DNA of 48,283 bases from Clostridia bacterium (GCA_017621415.1 JAGATD010000055.1:1-48283), one strand, 5' to 3'. Positions 1 to 9,098 are shown, numbered from the stretch's first letter. Notes: a model not told the origin generated them from the sequence alone. Numbers and translations are program-made.

Positions 1-223
1 CCTAAAACACTTTTGCGGAATCTTGCATTGATCAATGCCAGACCCCGCAAATGCTTAAATTATATTTCTGCTCAGGATTCTTGGAACTTGGAATTGCAAA
101 ATCTTTCTTAAAAGTGTTGCACTTCTATTGACAATTCACTTAAATAAAGTGTATAATAACTCTTGTGTTTATGTGATTATTATGATAAAATAAAAGTACA
201 CAAGAAGGATTACGGTAGGAAAT
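1..223 (+). promoter_or_regulatory. Leader and promoter of the first operon
   Basis: No gene is visible in this stretch. A consensus promoter is present: TTGACA at 128-133, an 18-bp spacer and TATAAT at 152-157, pointing at the gene starting at 224. Further upstream, a 14-bp palindrome GCATTGATCAATGC (25-38) lies inside a larger stem TTGCGG (13-18)/CCGCAA (45-50). The nonamer AACACTTTT (6-14) recurs inverted at 110-118. No T-tract follows the hairpin, so it is not a clear terminator; its role is unknown. Confidence 0.7.
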
Positions 224-1159
224 ATGGCAGAAATAAAGTCTAAAGAAAGAATAGAATTTAAAAGAATATCCCCCGCTGACAAAGCGCTGTATGAGAGCTA
301 TTATCCTGACGGAGAGGAGAGAGGATGCGAATTTTCGTTTGCAAATCTTTATCTTTGGGGCAGGCAGAGCTTTGCCTTAAATGAGGGGCACATCGTGCTC
401 TTTTCTCAGTTCAGCCGTCGAAGTGTTTATCCTTATCCTGTGGGAAAAGCAGATAAAAAAGCGGTAATTGACAGCATTGTTGCCGATGCTGAGGACAGAG
501 GAATACCCTGCCGTATAACAGGACTCAGCAGAGGGGCAAGAGACACGCTTGAAGAGCTTTATCCCGGCAAATTCAGCTTTCACTCCGATGAGGGCTCGTA
601 TGACTATGTTTATAATATAGATGATCTTGCCGATCTTAAGGGTAAAAAGTATCAGGCAAAGCGAAATCATATAAACCGCTTTAAGGATGCCTGCCCCGAC
701 TATAAGGCTGAGCCTATAACCGAAAAAAACATTGATTTGGTTCGTGAAATGTCAGAGCGCTGGTACAAGGAGAAGCTTGAAGAAAATCCAAACGCCGATT
801 ACAAAATGGAAGAAGCAGCTCTCGAAAAAGCTTTCAGAGATTATAAGGAGCTTGGTCTTGAGGGCATGGCAATAATCTCGGAGGGTGAGGTTTTGGCTTT
901 CAGCTTTGCAAGTAGGATGTCACAGGACACATTCGATGTCCATTTTGAAAAAGCTCGCTCGGATATCCAGGGCTCTTACGCGATAATAAATTGCGAGATG
1001 GCAAAATATATAAGAGGAAAATATCCGGATGCAAGATACCTTGACAGAGAAGAGGATATGGGACTCGAGGGGTTAAGAAAGGCAAAGCAGAGCTATGGTC
1101 CACACCATAGGGTGGAAAAATATTGGGCTTGTCTTTTGGAGAACGGTTATGAATATTGA
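224..1159 (+). CDS. DUF2156 / phosphatidylglycerol lysyltransferase C-terminal-domain protein
   Basis: This 311-aa protein is a stand-alone version of the double-GNAT domain found at the C-terminus of MprF-type lysyl-phosphatidylglycerol synthases. Visible family signatures are the basic stretch KKYQAKRNHINRF near residues 140-152 and the YLDREEDMGLEGLRKAKQSY segment near the C-terminus, both typical of DUF2156. There are no transmembrane segments, so it is a soluble acyl- or aminoacyl-transferase of unknown substrate; it lacks the flippase half of MprF. It is the first gene of an operon and overlaps the next gene, a second GNAT protein, by 11 bp, which suggests coupled translation. A GGA-type ribosome binding site precedes the ATG. 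Confidence 0.85.
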   Translation: MAEIKSKERIEFKRISPADKALYESYYPDGEERGCEFSFANLYLWGRQSFALNEGHIVLFSQFSRRSVYPYPVGKADKKAVIDSIVADAEDRGIPCRITGLSRGARDTLEELYPGKFSFHSDEGSYDYVYNIDDLADLKGKKYQAKRNHINRFKDACPDYKAEPITEKNIDLVREMSERWYKEKLEENPNADYKMEEAALEKAFRDYKELGLEGMAIISEGEVLAFSFASRMSQDTFDVHFEKARSDIQGSYAIINCEMAKYIRGKYPDARYLDREEDMGLEGLRKAKQSYGPHHRVEKYWACLLENGYEY

Positions 1160-1907
1160 CAATCCCACCCCGAAGCATATCCCCGGTTTAAAATCTCTTT
1201 GGAAAGAGGCATTCGGGGATAGTGATGAATTTATCAACGCATTTTTTGATACGGCATTCAGCCCCGACAGATGCTTTGCTGTTACAGAGGGTAAGGATGT
1301 GTATTCTGCCCTTTACGTTCTAGACTGCTCTTTGGAGAAAAGAAAGATAGCCTATATTTATGCTGTCGCAACCTCAAAAGCCCAAAGAGGCAACGGCTTA
1401 TGTAAAAGGCTTATGCGGTATGCTCACGAAAGACTGAAAGCCGCGGGATATGAGGGAGCGGTGCTTGTGCCGGGTGAGAAATCCCTGTTTGATTTTTACG
1501 GCAGTCTCGGCTATATTACCTGTGGCTATAAGAGCAGACTTCAGTGCGCTTCCTCGGGGAAAACGGTAAATATCAAAAAGATTGGGAAAAAAGAATTTGC
1601 AAAACTTCGGCGAGATCTTTTGCCGAGGGGCGGAATCATACAGGAAAACGCGAATTTAGACTTTCTTGAAAGACAAGCGGAGCTTTATTCGGGAGCTGAC
1701 TTTTTGCTGGTGGCTCGGATAGTGGAAAACAGACTTTTTGGCATAGAGCTTCTCGGCAACCTGGAGAGGGCAGCTGACATAGTATGTTCACTGGGCTGTG
1801 CCGACGGTGCATTTATGATTCCAGGGGGAGAAATACCATTTGCAATGTATCTGTCTTTCGGCGACAGAGGCTGTTATCCCGAATACTTCGGACTTGCCTT
1901 TGATTAA
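1149..1907 (+). CDS. GNAT-family N-acetyltransferase
   Basis: This 252-aa acetyltransferase carries the GNAT core around residues 70-125: a beta-4 strand reading IAYIYAVATSKAQRGNGLCK, with the acetyl-CoA pyrophosphate loop RGNGLCKRL, followed by the C-terminal FYGSLGY motif. The start at 1149 (MNIDNPTPKH) is chosen because it overlaps the end of the upstream gene; an upstream in-frame ATG at 1095 would lie well inside that gene. The substrate cannot be predicted. It sits between a DUF2156 protein and an alpha-glucosidase on the same transcript, with no terminator in between. Confidence 0.8.
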   Translation: MNIDNPTPKHIPGLKSLWKEAFGDSDEFINAFFDTAFSPDRCFAVTEGKDVYSALYVLDCSLEKRKIAYIYAVATSKAQRGNGLCKRLMRYAHERLKAAGYEGAVLVPGEKSLFDFYGSLGYITCGYKSRLQCASSGKTVNIKKIGKKEFAKLRRDLLPRGGIIQENANLDFLERQAELYSGADFLLVARIVENRLFGIELLGNLERAADIVCSLGCADGAFMIPGGEIPFAMYLSFGDRGCYPEYFGLAFD

Positions 1908-1952
1908 AAAATATCAAAATGATGAAATTTTATTTACTGTAAAGGAGAAAAT

Positions 1953-3605
1953 ATGGAACGAAAACGCTGGTATAAGGATATGGTGTTTTACCAGATATGG
2001 CCTCGCAGCTTTAAGGACGGTGACGGTGACGGAATGGGCGACCTGTGGGGTGTGCTCGAAAAGCTTGATTATATAAAAAGCCTTGGCTGCGACGGAATAT
2101 GGTTTTCGCCTATCTATCCGTCTCCCGGAGCCGATTGCGGATATGACATAGCAGATTATATGGACATAGCTCCCGAGTTTGGTGGCATGGAGGCATTTAA
2201 AAAGGTGCTGGAGGGCTGCCACGAGAGGGGAATGAAGCTGCTTATGGACCTTGTGGTAAATCACACAAGTGACGAGCACGAGTGGTTTGAAAAAAGCCGC
2301 AGAAGAATAGACCCCTATACCGATTATTACATCTGGCGTCCTGGCGAAAAAGGCGGAAAGCTTCCTAACAACTGGGACTCAAACTTTGAGGGCAAGGCAT
2401 GGACATATGACGAGGTGAGGGGCGAATACTATCTCCACCTCTTTGCCATAAAGCAGCCGGACCTTAATATGGATAACCCTCTTGTGCGGGAAGAAGTAAA
2501 GAAAATTTTACATTTTTGGCTTGATATGGGTGTTGACGGCTTCAGAGAAGATGTTATAACCTATATTTCAAAGACCGAGGGACTTCCTAACGACCGCATC
2601 TTCCCTATATACAAGGGAATGAGAAAATACAACCACGGACCTCATATTCACGAATATCTGTCTGAGTTCAAGAGAGATGTTTTTGACAAGTACGATTGCT
2701 TCACCCTTGCTGAAGCTCCTCTTGTATGGCCTAAGCGAGCGCTTAAATATATTGATGAGGAAAAGGGGCAGATAGATATGATGATACAGTTCCAGTGCGA
2801 AACTGCCGACTGTCTCTTTACTGACTGGCTTCCCACAAAATTTAAGCTCCGTAAAATGAAAAAAGCTTTTTCTGATTGGCAGTATAAGCTGTCGGGCAAG
2901 GCATGGAATATGCTCTATATAGAGAATCATGACCACCCGAGAATAATCTCCCGCTACGGAAGCGAAAAATACCGCACTGAGAGCGGAAAGACACTTGCCG
3001 TGACCTACCTGTTTCAGCAGGGTACTCCTTTCCTCTACCAAGGTCAGGAGATCGGAATGTTAAACTGGCGTCCCGAAAGCCCCGAGATGTACGAGGATGT
3101 GCAAACGGTTTATAACTATAACCATACAAACCTTAAAAAATCTCCCGAGGAAAGACTGAAGCGGCTTTGGAGATGCTCCCGTGATTCTGCCCGCACTCCC
3201 GTGCAGTGGTCTGCCGAAAAGAACGCAGGCTTTACAACAGGCACACCCTGGCTGCCTGTAAACGAGAATTACAAGGAGATAAACGTAGAAAAAGAGGAAA
3301 AGGACCCCGATTCTCTTCTTAACTTCTACCGCAAGGCTATCGCTTTAAGAAAGAGTCTGCCTGCCGTAAGATACGGAGAGTACAGGGAACACTTCCACAG
3401 AAGCAAGAAGCTCTATGTTTATACAAGAGAAACCGAGAGTCAAAAGCTTCTCGTTATTTGCTCCTTTACCGAAAAGCCTGCCAAAATTAAAATCCCGAGT
3501 GGATATAATATTGAAAAAGGCGAGCTTATACTCGCCAATTACAAGGAGAGAGACGAAAAAATACTAAAGCCCTATGAAACAAGGGTTTATCTCTTTAACA
3601 GTTAA
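1953..3605 (+). CDS. GH13 alpha-glucosidase / oligo-1,6-glucosidase-type enzyme
   Basis: This 550-aa cytoplasmic enzyme of glycoside hydrolase family 13 most likely cleaves glucose from the non-reducing end of short alpha-glucans such as isomaltose, maltose or trehalose-6-phosphate-like substrates. The N-terminus (WYKDMVFYQIWPRSFKDGDGDGMGD) is characteristic of the oligo-1,6-glucosidase/alpha-glucosidase group. Catalytic residues are visible: nucleophile D200 in GFRED, acid/base E254 in TLAEAP, and stabiliser D327 in ENHDHPR. Region I reads MDLVVNHTS near residues 98-106. Length is normal for the group (540-570). There is no signal peptide. A strong RBS (AAGGAG) precedes the ATG, and the gene ends its operon at a clear terminator. 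Confidence 0.93.
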   Translation: MERKRWYKDMVFYQIWPRSFKDGDGDGMGDLWGVLEKLDYIKSLGCDGIWFSPIYPSPGADCGYDIADYMDIAPEFGGMEAFKKVLEGCHERGMKLLMDLVVNHTSDEHEWFEKSRRRIDPYTDYYIWRPGEKGGKLPNNWDSNFEGKAWTYDEVRGEYYLHLFAIKQPDLNMDNPLVREEVKKILHFWLDMGVDGFREDVITYISKTEGLPNDRIFPIYKGMRKYNHGPHIHEYLSEFKRDVFDKYDCFTLAEAPLVWPKRALKYIDEEKGQIDMMIQFQCETADCLFTDWLPTKFKLRKMKKAFSDWQYKLSGKAWNMLYIENHDHPRIISRYGSEKYRTESGKTLAVTYLFQQGTPFLYQGQEIGMLNWRPESPEMYEDVQTVYNYNHTNLKKSPEERLKRLWRCSRDSARTPVQWSAEKNAGFTTGTPWLPVNENYKEINVEKEEKDPDSLLNFYRKAIALRKSLPAVRYGEYREHFHRSKKLYVYTRETESQKLLVICSFTEKPAKIKIPSGYNIEKGELILANYKERDEKILKPYETRVYLFNS

Positions 3606-3611
3606 AATAAT

Positions 3612-3653
3612 AACCTCTTGCGGCTTTTTTTGGTCACAAGAGGTTTTGTTTTT
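3612..3653 (+). terminator. Intrinsic terminator after the GH13 gene, probably bidirectional
   Basis: A 9-bp stem AACCTCTTG (3612-3620)/CAAGAGGTT (3637-3645) is followed by TTGTTTTT on the + strand. The left flank is A-rich, so it may also serve the convergent nrdD gene. Confidence 0.8.
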
Positions 3654-3729
3654 AATATAAAGCTCTAAGGAGGAGCAGTGATGACGAACAGTCTGTCTTT
3701 TGTGTCTCAAGGTACTTCGTCGGTTATAA

Positions 3730-5904
3730 TCAAAGATGAAGAACTCTTTCCTGTATTTCCTGAGTTCTGCCTTGATTCCAGTACTGTGTGCCTATATAGC
3801 CGCAGGTGCGTCTTGCAACATTCATTTTTGACTGGTCGCGGTTATGGCAGTTGGGGCATTCCCAAACAAGCTTACCGTCGTCGTCCTTTTCGATAATAAT
3901 TTCGCCGTCATATCCGCACATCTGGCAGAAGTCGGATTTTGTGTTCAGCTCGGCATACATAATATGGTCGTAGATATATTCCATAACACCGAGGACTGCG
4001 GGAATGTTGTTTTGCATATCCGGCACCTCAACGTAGGAGATAGCCCCTCCCGGTGAGAGCGCCTGGAACTTTGCTTCAAGCGAAAGCTTGTCAAAGGCAT
4101 CAATCTCCTCGGTTACGTGAACGTGGTAGGAATTTGTGATGTAGTTTTTGTCGGTAACACCCTCAACAATGCCAAACCTCTTTTGCAGACATTTTGCAAA
4201 CTTGTAGGTGGTAGACTCAAGGGGTGTGCCGTAAAGAGAGTAGTCTATATTTTCTTCAGCCTTCCATTTCGCGGTGTAGGAATTAAGCATTCTCATAATT
4301 TCGAGTCCCAGTTCTTCACCCTCGGGCTCGGTAAGCTTTTTGCCAATTAGGGCATAAACACATTCCCAAAGTCCCGCATAGCCGAGAGAAAGGGTAGAGT
4401 AGCCGCCGTAGAGATATTTGTCTATGGGCTCTCCTTTGGGCAGTCTTGTAAGTGCGCCGTACTGCCAGAGAATAGGAGCTGCGTCGGAGAGAGTGCCCTT
4501 AAGCCTTTCGTGTCTTGCTCGTAGAGCTTTGTGGCAAAGCTCCATTCTCTCGTCAAAGACTTCGCGGAACTTGTCCATATCTCCACCTGCCGAAAGACCG
4601 ATATCAACAAGGTTTACCGTTACAACACCCTGGTTAAATCTACCGTAGTACTTAGGCTTTCCGTTCTCGTCGACGTAAGGGGTGAGGAACGAGCGGCAGC
4701 CCATACAGGTGTAGCAGTGACCCTCGCCGTTTTTGTCAACCTTGTTCTCCAGCATGATTTTTTCTGAAATATAGTCGGGAACCATGCGCTTTGCGGTGCA
4801 TTTTGCCGCAAGCTCGGTAAGGTAATGGTACTTTGAGCCTGGGCGGACATTGTCCTCCTCGAGAACGTAAATAAGCTTGGGAAAAGCGGGGGTGATCCAG
4901 GCGCCAGCCTCGTTTTTAACACCCTTTATTCTCTGCTCAAGCACCTCTTCGATAATAAGTGCAAGGTCGGCCCTTGTTTCCTCGTCTTTTGCCTCGCCAA
5001 GGTACATAAAAACGGTAATAAAGGGAGCCTGACCGTTGGTTGTAAGCAGGGTTACAACCTGGTACTGTATACACTGAACACCGCGGTTTATTTCATCACG
5101 CAGGCGCTTTTCGGTAATTTTAGTAATAATAGCCTCGTCGGTAACTCCCGCCTCAGCAAGCTCGGATATAACAGCGCGTCTTATCTTTTCACGGCTGATT
5201 TTTACAAACGGCGCAAGGTGTGTCAGGCTTATTGACTGACCGCCATACTGGTTTGACGCAACCTGCGCTATAATCTGAGTTGCGATATTGCAGGCGGTGG
5301 AAAAGCTATGGGGCTTTTCTATCATTGTTCCGCTGATAACCGTTCCGTTTTGCAGCATATCCTCAAGGTTGACAAGGTCGCAGTTGTGCATATGCTGGGC
5401 AAAGTAATCGGCATCGTGAAAGTGGATAAGTCCCTCCTCGTGTGCCTTTACAATATCGGGGGTCAAGAGAATTCTGCGGGTAATGTCCTTAGATACCTCA
5501 CCTGCCATATAGTCACGCTGAACCGAGTTAACGGTGGGGTTCTTGTTGGAGTTTTCCTGCTTAACCTCTTCGTTATTGCACTCGATAAGCGAGATTATTT
5601 TGTCGTCGGTAGTATTTGATTTACGCACAAGCTCACGCGTATATCTATAAGTAATGTAGGTTTTTGCAAGGGTAAATGCGCCTGTCGCCATAATTTCTCG
5701 CTCAACCATATCCTGCACTTCCTCGACGCTTACAGCGCGGGAGAGTTTATCACATTTTTTAGTAACCTTTTCGGTAATTCTTTTTATATCCTTTTCGCTG
5801 ATTCTGTCGGCTTCGCCAACCGCTTCGTTAGCCTTGCTTACAGCGGCAAATATCTTTTCGTTATCAAATACGGCCTCAGCACCGTTTCGTTTAATTATCT
5901 TCAT
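3730..5904 (-). CDS. nrdD: Anaerobic (class III) ribonucleoside-triphosphate reductase
   Basis: This 724-aa glycyl-radical enzyme converts ribonucleoside triphosphates to deoxyribonucleotides without oxygen. The N-terminal 90 residues are an ATP-cone allosteric domain (KIIKRNGAEAVFDNEKIFAAV). The catalytic barrel follows, including the region around CYTCMGCRSF. The C-terminus has a zinc-binding CxxC...CxxC pair (CQMCGYDGE, CPNCHNRD) and the glycyl-radical loop RRTCGYIG with the radical site at G702. It is full length. The activating radical-SAM protein NrdG is usually adjacent but is not encoded next to it or elsewhere in the window, so it must be supplied from another locus. Transcription is from a consensus promoter carrying two NrdR boxes. 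Confidence 0.96.
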   Translation of the reverse strand: MKIIKRNGAEAVFDNEKIFAAVSKANEAVGEADRISEKDIKRITEKVTKKCDKLSRAVSVEEVQDMVEREIMATGAFTLAKTYITYRYTRELVRKSNTTDDKIISLIECNNEEVKQENSNKNPTVNSVQRDYMAGEVSKDITRRILLTPDIVKAHEEGLIHFHDADYFAQHMHNCDLVNLEDMLQNGTVISGTMIEKPHSFSTACNIATQIIAQVASNQYGGQSISLTHLAPFVKISREKIRRAVISELAEAGVTDEAIITKITEKRLRDEINRGVQCIQYQVVTLLTTNGQAPFITVFMYLGEAKDEETRADLALIIEEVLEQRIKGVKNEAGAWITPAFPKLIYVLEEDNVRPGSKYHYLTELAAKCTAKRMVPDYISEKIMLENKVDKNGEGHCYTCMGCRSFLTPYVDENGKPKYYGRFNQGVVTVNLVDIGLSAGGDMDKFREVFDERMELCHKALRARHERLKGTLSDAAPILWQYGALTRLPKGEPIDKYLYGGYSTLSLGYAGLWECVYALIGKKLTEPEGEELGLEIMRMLNSYTAKWKAEENIDYSLYGTPLESTTYKFAKCLQKRFGIVEGVTDKNYITNSYHVHVTEEIDAFDKLSLEAKFQALSPGGAISYVEVPDMQNNIPAVLGVMEYIYDHIMYAELNTKSDFCQMCGYDGEIIIEKDDDGKLVWECPNCHNRDQSKMNVARRTCGYIGTQYWNQGRTQEIQERVLHL

Positions 5905-5936
5905 TAAGCAGTCCTTTCTTTATGTAGTGGGCTTCT

Positions 5937-5989
5937 ATTATACACCATATCTTGTGATTTGTCAATAGCAAAAACACAATATTTTGTGA
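5937..5989 (-). promoter_or_regulatory. nrdD promoter with two tandem NrdR boxes
   Basis: On the minus strand a TTGACA (5960-5965), a 17-bp spacer and TATAAT (5937-5942) form a perfect consensus promoter. Two 16-bp near-palindromes matching the NrdR-box pattern ACAC-N8-TGTG overlap or flank it: ACACCATATCTTGTGA at 5942-5957, between -10 and -35, and ACACAATATTTTGTGA at 5974-5989, upstream of -35. They are 32 bp apart, about three helical turns, the usual tandem arrangement for the ATP/dATP-sensing repressor NrdR. The nrdR gene is not in this window. Confidence 0.88.
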
Positions 5990-6000
5990 AAAGCACTGCT

Positions 6001-6037
6001 TAAAAAGAAAGGCGGCGCCGAAACGCACGGCGCCGCC
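6001..6037 (-). terminator. Intrinsic terminator of the DUF1854/ABC operon
   Basis: A 10-bp GC-rich stem GGCGGCGCCG (6011-6020)/CGGCGCCGCC (6028-6037) is followed on the minus strand by TTTCTTTTTA. It ends the operon transcribed from about 8909. Confidence 0.9.
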
Positions 6038-6052
6038 AAGGTGATGCGACAG

Positions 6053-6538
6053 TTAAGTATGAACTATCAGCTTTGCTCTGCTATGGGCATCAAGTTTTTT
6101 ATAGTCTTCAATAACGTATCTGTTATCGTCAGCATCCCTTACACGCACTTTTCCAGACTTTGATACCTTGATATCGTGATTTCTGTTTCGTATATCAAAG
6201 CTGCGGATGCCTCTGTCTGTTTCTACTGTCCATCGCAGAGTCCCGTATTTATCCGATGTTGAAACTATTTTTGTTATAGTGGGGACAAGATAATAGTCAT
6301 CAAGACTTTCTTCTATAACCCTCGCGGAGTCTTTATCAAGGTCAGAAATTTCCCGTATTACCGCAACCTCGCCGGAGTCGGAAAGCAGGGTAATGAAGCT
6401 ATGACGCATATTGACAGGAAAAAGTCTTCTCGGCTCTAGGGATAAATACTCCTCACCTGTGTGGAGATAAAGGTTTACAAGATTGTTCTCTGCTTTTTCT
6501 ATACGGTCTTGTGCGTTGATGTAAACTCTTGTTGTCAT
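6053..6538 (-). CDS. DUF1854 family protein, ABC-exporter partner
   Basis: This 161-aa protein matches DUF1854 by its central DLDKDSARVIEESLDDYYLVPTI-type region and its RWTVETDRGIRSFDIRNRN segment. From family knowledge, DUF1854 proteins are encoded next to ABC exporters of the type found here, and in some bacteria this pair accompanies cyanophycin metabolism; no cyanophycin genes are visible here. It has no membrane segments. Its start overlaps the stop of the upstream ABC gene by 4 bp, so the two are translationally coupled and probably act as one complex. Its biochemical role is unknown. Confidence 0.85.
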   Translation of the reverse strand: MTTRVYINAQDRIEKAENNLVNLYLHTGEEYLSLEPRRLFPVNMRHSFITLLSDSGEVAVIREISDLDKDSARVIEESLDDYYLVPTITKIVSTSDKYGTLRWTVETDRGIRSFDIRNRNHDIKVSKSGKVRVRDADDNRYVIEDYKKLDAHSRAKLIVHT

Positions 6539-8859
6539 ATATCAAGCCTTTCCTCCTTTTTCATTCTTTCTGCATCCTGCGTCATTGATTGGATTTCTAC
6601 CAGCTTATAGTATTTACCTTTTTTCGCCATAAGCTCATCAGGCGAGCCAAACTCCACAATTTTTCCACCGTCAACTACAATTATTTTATTTGCGCGCTTC
6701 AGTGTTGACAGCCTGTGGGCTATCATAAGTGTTGTTCTTCCGGCAATAAGACGGTCAATGGCTTCTTGAATGAGATGTTCGGTTTCTGAGTCAACAGCAG
6801 CGGTTGCCTCATCAAAAATCAGAATAGACGGATTCATAAGCACTGCTCGGGCAATAGAAATTCTTTGCTTTTCACCGCCTGAGACTCCAACACCTCTTTC
6901 ACCCAGCACTGTGTCATAGGCATCGGGCTGTCTTGCTATAAAGTTGTGGGCATTAGCTACGTCTGCTGCCTCCATTACCTCTTCTATTGTGGCATCGGGA
7001 CGAGAATAGGCAATGTTGTTGAATATTGTGTCAGAGAACATTTGGGGCTCTTGCTGAACATATCCGATTTTCGCTCGGTAGGCGGAAAGGTCGAAGTTTT
7101 GAATGTTGTGACCGTCAACGAGGATTTCTCCCGAATATCCGTCATAAAAGCGCATAAGCAGGTTAACCAGGGTGGATTTTCCCGAGCCTGTGGTGCCAAC
7201 AATTCCAACAACATCTCCGGGCTCTATAGTCACCGTTACATCATCGAGCACCTTTTTTGTTCGGTCAAACGAGAAAGAAACATGAAGAAATTCTATCTTA
7301 CCATTTAGCTTGTCCGGCACAATATGAGACTCGGCATGTGTTTCGGGCTTCGCTTCGAGAATATCAAGTATCTTTTCGGTAGATGCTAAAGCCGACTGGA
7401 AAGAGTCGGACAGATTTGCGAAAAAGGTTACCGGATTATAGAACATAGAGGCATAGGAAATGAAGCTGACAATAAGACCTGCCGAAAATCCAGCCTCACC
7501 CGCAATAACCTTACCGCCTCCTACGCCCCATATGATAAGCGACCCGCAGGTAACGAGGAAAGAAACAATTTGCGGAAAGGCTGTTGTAAGCTTTCCGAGT
7601 CTTCTGTCCATTTCAAGCCAGTCGTCATTTTTATCCTTGAACTTATCTGCCGAGCGGTTTTCGCCGGTAAAAGACTTTACTACCTTGATGCAGGGAATTG
7701 TATCCGAGAGGGTTGCGAAAACTGCCGACCATCTGCGCCAGATTCTTCTGTAATACGGTCTTATTTTTCTGCCGAACACTCTGGTTACAATAACAATAAG
7801 TATAACAGGAATAAGAGAAAGGAGTGTTAAGGTAGGGTTTAATGTGAGCATAATGATTATTATGCCAACAAGCTGAAACAGGTGTACCACAGCCTCCTGT
7901 GTTATGCGGAGCATAAAGTTTTGCAGCGTTGAGGAGTCAGAGGCTATTCGGTTAATAACTGCGCCTGTTGAGGTCTTGTCATAAAAGCTCATTGGCAGGT
8001 ACTGCGCCTTTTTGTAAATATCATTGCGGAGTCTCGCAACCGAGCGGTTTCCTACCTGTCTGAATGTATAAGCTCGAATAATACCTATACCGTACTGTAA
8101 TATGTATGTAGCAAAAAGCAGACATATCATTGCAATAAGCAGCTTGCTGCTATCTCCGTCAAGAGCATCGCTGATAAAGTTCAAAGGTGTTATACCCGAA
8201 CCGCCTGAGCCGCCGGGGAATACCACATCAACAATAAAGCCTGTAACGGTTGGAGGAATGATAGCCATCGCTGTTGTAATAAGCGAAAGAATAATGCACA
8301 GCATTATTTTGCTGCGTTCGGGCTTTATGTATTCAAAAAGTCTTTCTACTATCTTGACCTTCGAGCGACACATAATACACTCCGCTCCGGGATGCAACAG
8401 GGTTCTTCCGCATTTCGGACAAACGCTGAGCGCTCTCTCGAACACCACCTCCATAACGGACATTTCGTCGTGGAGATTTGCCCCATCGTTTATGTGATTA
8501 ATAAACAGAGCCGCAGCATCACACAAGGCGGCAATAGCATATGTGTATCTGAACAACACAATTCGTTTGCCGTCTGAGATTTTTGCTGAGAGAGTTGCAT
8601 TTCCGTACATTCGCTTGGCGCAAACCTCGCTCATTAGCGAGAGTGGGTAGCTTTTTATATCTCCCCCGCCACCGTCGTAAACCAAGGCTCGGTCTTTGGT
8701 TATAAAGAGTACGCTTTGGGCATATTTTCCGGCAAGGGTCAGGTCGCCCACTATGGCAAAGAGTATTTTCTCGTTCGGGGCAACAGTTTTTGATATAAGA
8801 ACCTCTGCCTCATCGGGCAAAGTCTTGTTTTTTAGCAAGTACGCATTGTTGGCTTCCAT
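6535..8859 (-). CDS. ABC exporter (fused permease-ATPase) with N-terminal PH-like domain and zinc ribbon
   Basis: This 774-aa half-transporter starts with an unusual soluble front end. Residues about 1-145 contain a beta-rich PH-like segment (FAIVGDLTLAGKYAQSVLFIT...). A zinc ribbon follows, CPKCGRTLLHPGAECIMC (about 147-164). The six-helix permease spans about 180-500 and the ATPase domain 520-774, with Walker A GTTGSGKST (555-563), signature VSGGEKQ (659-665) and Walker B ILIFDE. I chose the start at 8859 rather than the longer ORF start at 8937: an AAGAGGTGG RBS sits 9 bp upstream (8869-8877), and the 8937 ATG lies inside the promoter -35 box. Together with DUF1854 it is likely an exporter of unknown substrate. 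Confidence 0.88.
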   Translation of the reverse strand: MEANNAYLLKNKTLPDEAEVLISKTVAPNEKILFAIVGDLTLAGKYAQSVLFITKDRALVYDGGGGDIKSYPLSLMSEVCAKRMYGNATLSAKISDGKRIVLFRYTYAIAALCDAAALFINHINDGANLHDEMSVMEVVFERALSVCPKCGRTLLHPGAECIMCRSKVKIVERLFEYIKPERSKIMLCIILSLITTAMAIIPPTVTGFIVDVVFPGGSGGSGITPLNFISDALDGDSSKLLIAMICLLFATYILQYGIGIIRAYTFRQVGNRSVARLRNDIYKKAQYLPMSFYDKTSTGAVINRIASDSSTLQNFMLRITQEAVVHLFQLVGIIIIMLTLNPTLTLLSLIPVILIVIVTRVFGRKIRPYYRRIWRRWSAVFATLSDTIPCIKVVKSFTGENRSADKFKDKNDDWLEMDRRLGKLTTAFPQIVSFLVTCGSLIIWGVGGGKVIAGEAGFSAGLIVSFISYASMFYNPVTFFANLSDSFQSALASTEKILDILEAKPETHAESHIVPDKLNGKIEFLHVSFSFDRTKKVLDDVTVTIEPGDVVGIVGTTGSGKSTLVNLLMRFYDGYSGEILVDGHNIQNFDLSAYRAKIGYVQQEPQMFSDTIFNNIAYSRPDATIEEVMEAADVANAHNFIARQPDAYDTVLGERGVGVSGGEKQRISIARAVLMNPSILIFDEATAAVDSETEHLIQEAIDRLIAGRTTLMIAHRLSTLKRANKIIVVDGGKIVEFGSPDELMAKKGKYYKLVEIQSMTQDAERMKKEERLDI

Positions 8860-8908
8860 TTTTGCGTTCCACCTCTTATAAATTGAAGCAATGCTTCTCA
8901 GCTTTTTA

Positions 8909-8937
8909 ATTTTAGCACTATGAATTTGTATTTGCAA
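8909..8937 (-). promoter_or_regulatory. Promoter of the ABC-DUF1854 operon
   Basis: TTGCAA (8932-8937), a 17-bp spacer and TAAAAT (8909-8914) on the minus strand. Its position rules out translation from the ATG at 8937 and supports the start at 8859. Confidence 0.7.
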
Positions 8938-9063
8938 TACGTTTTTTAATTTTTTTCAAATATTTTTAATTGCTTAAAGAAATAGAGGCTTAAGTTTGTT
9001 TAAACACGCTTTGTTAAAATGTTAAAACTTTCATATTTATTTGTAAACAAGAATATTTTCCTA

Positions 9064-9098
9064 TTGACAAGATATAATTTGGGTGCTAAACTTTTAGC
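9064..9098 (+). promoter_or_regulatory. Promoter with overlapping inverted repeat
   Basis: TTGACA (9064-9069), a 17-bp spacer and TAAACT (9087-9092) point to the gene at 9121. The inverted repeat GCTAAA-CT-TTTAGC (9085-9098) covers the -10 box and could be an operator or a short 5' hairpin. Confidence 0.6.

Noticed and set aside
1095..1148. Longer GNAT start at 1095
   Set aside because: It would overlap the preceding gene by 65 bp with no RBS; ATG 1149 with an 11-bp overlap is more natural.
2568..3041. Minus-strand 157-codon frame opposite the GH13 gene
   Set aside because: It is a shadow of the GH13 coding strand with no RBS, promoter or recognisable domain.
8860..8937. Upstream ATG at 8937 as the start of the ABC exporter
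   Set aside because: It overlaps the promoter -35 (8932-8937) and has no RBS; the ATG at 8859 has AAGAGGTGG at the right distance.
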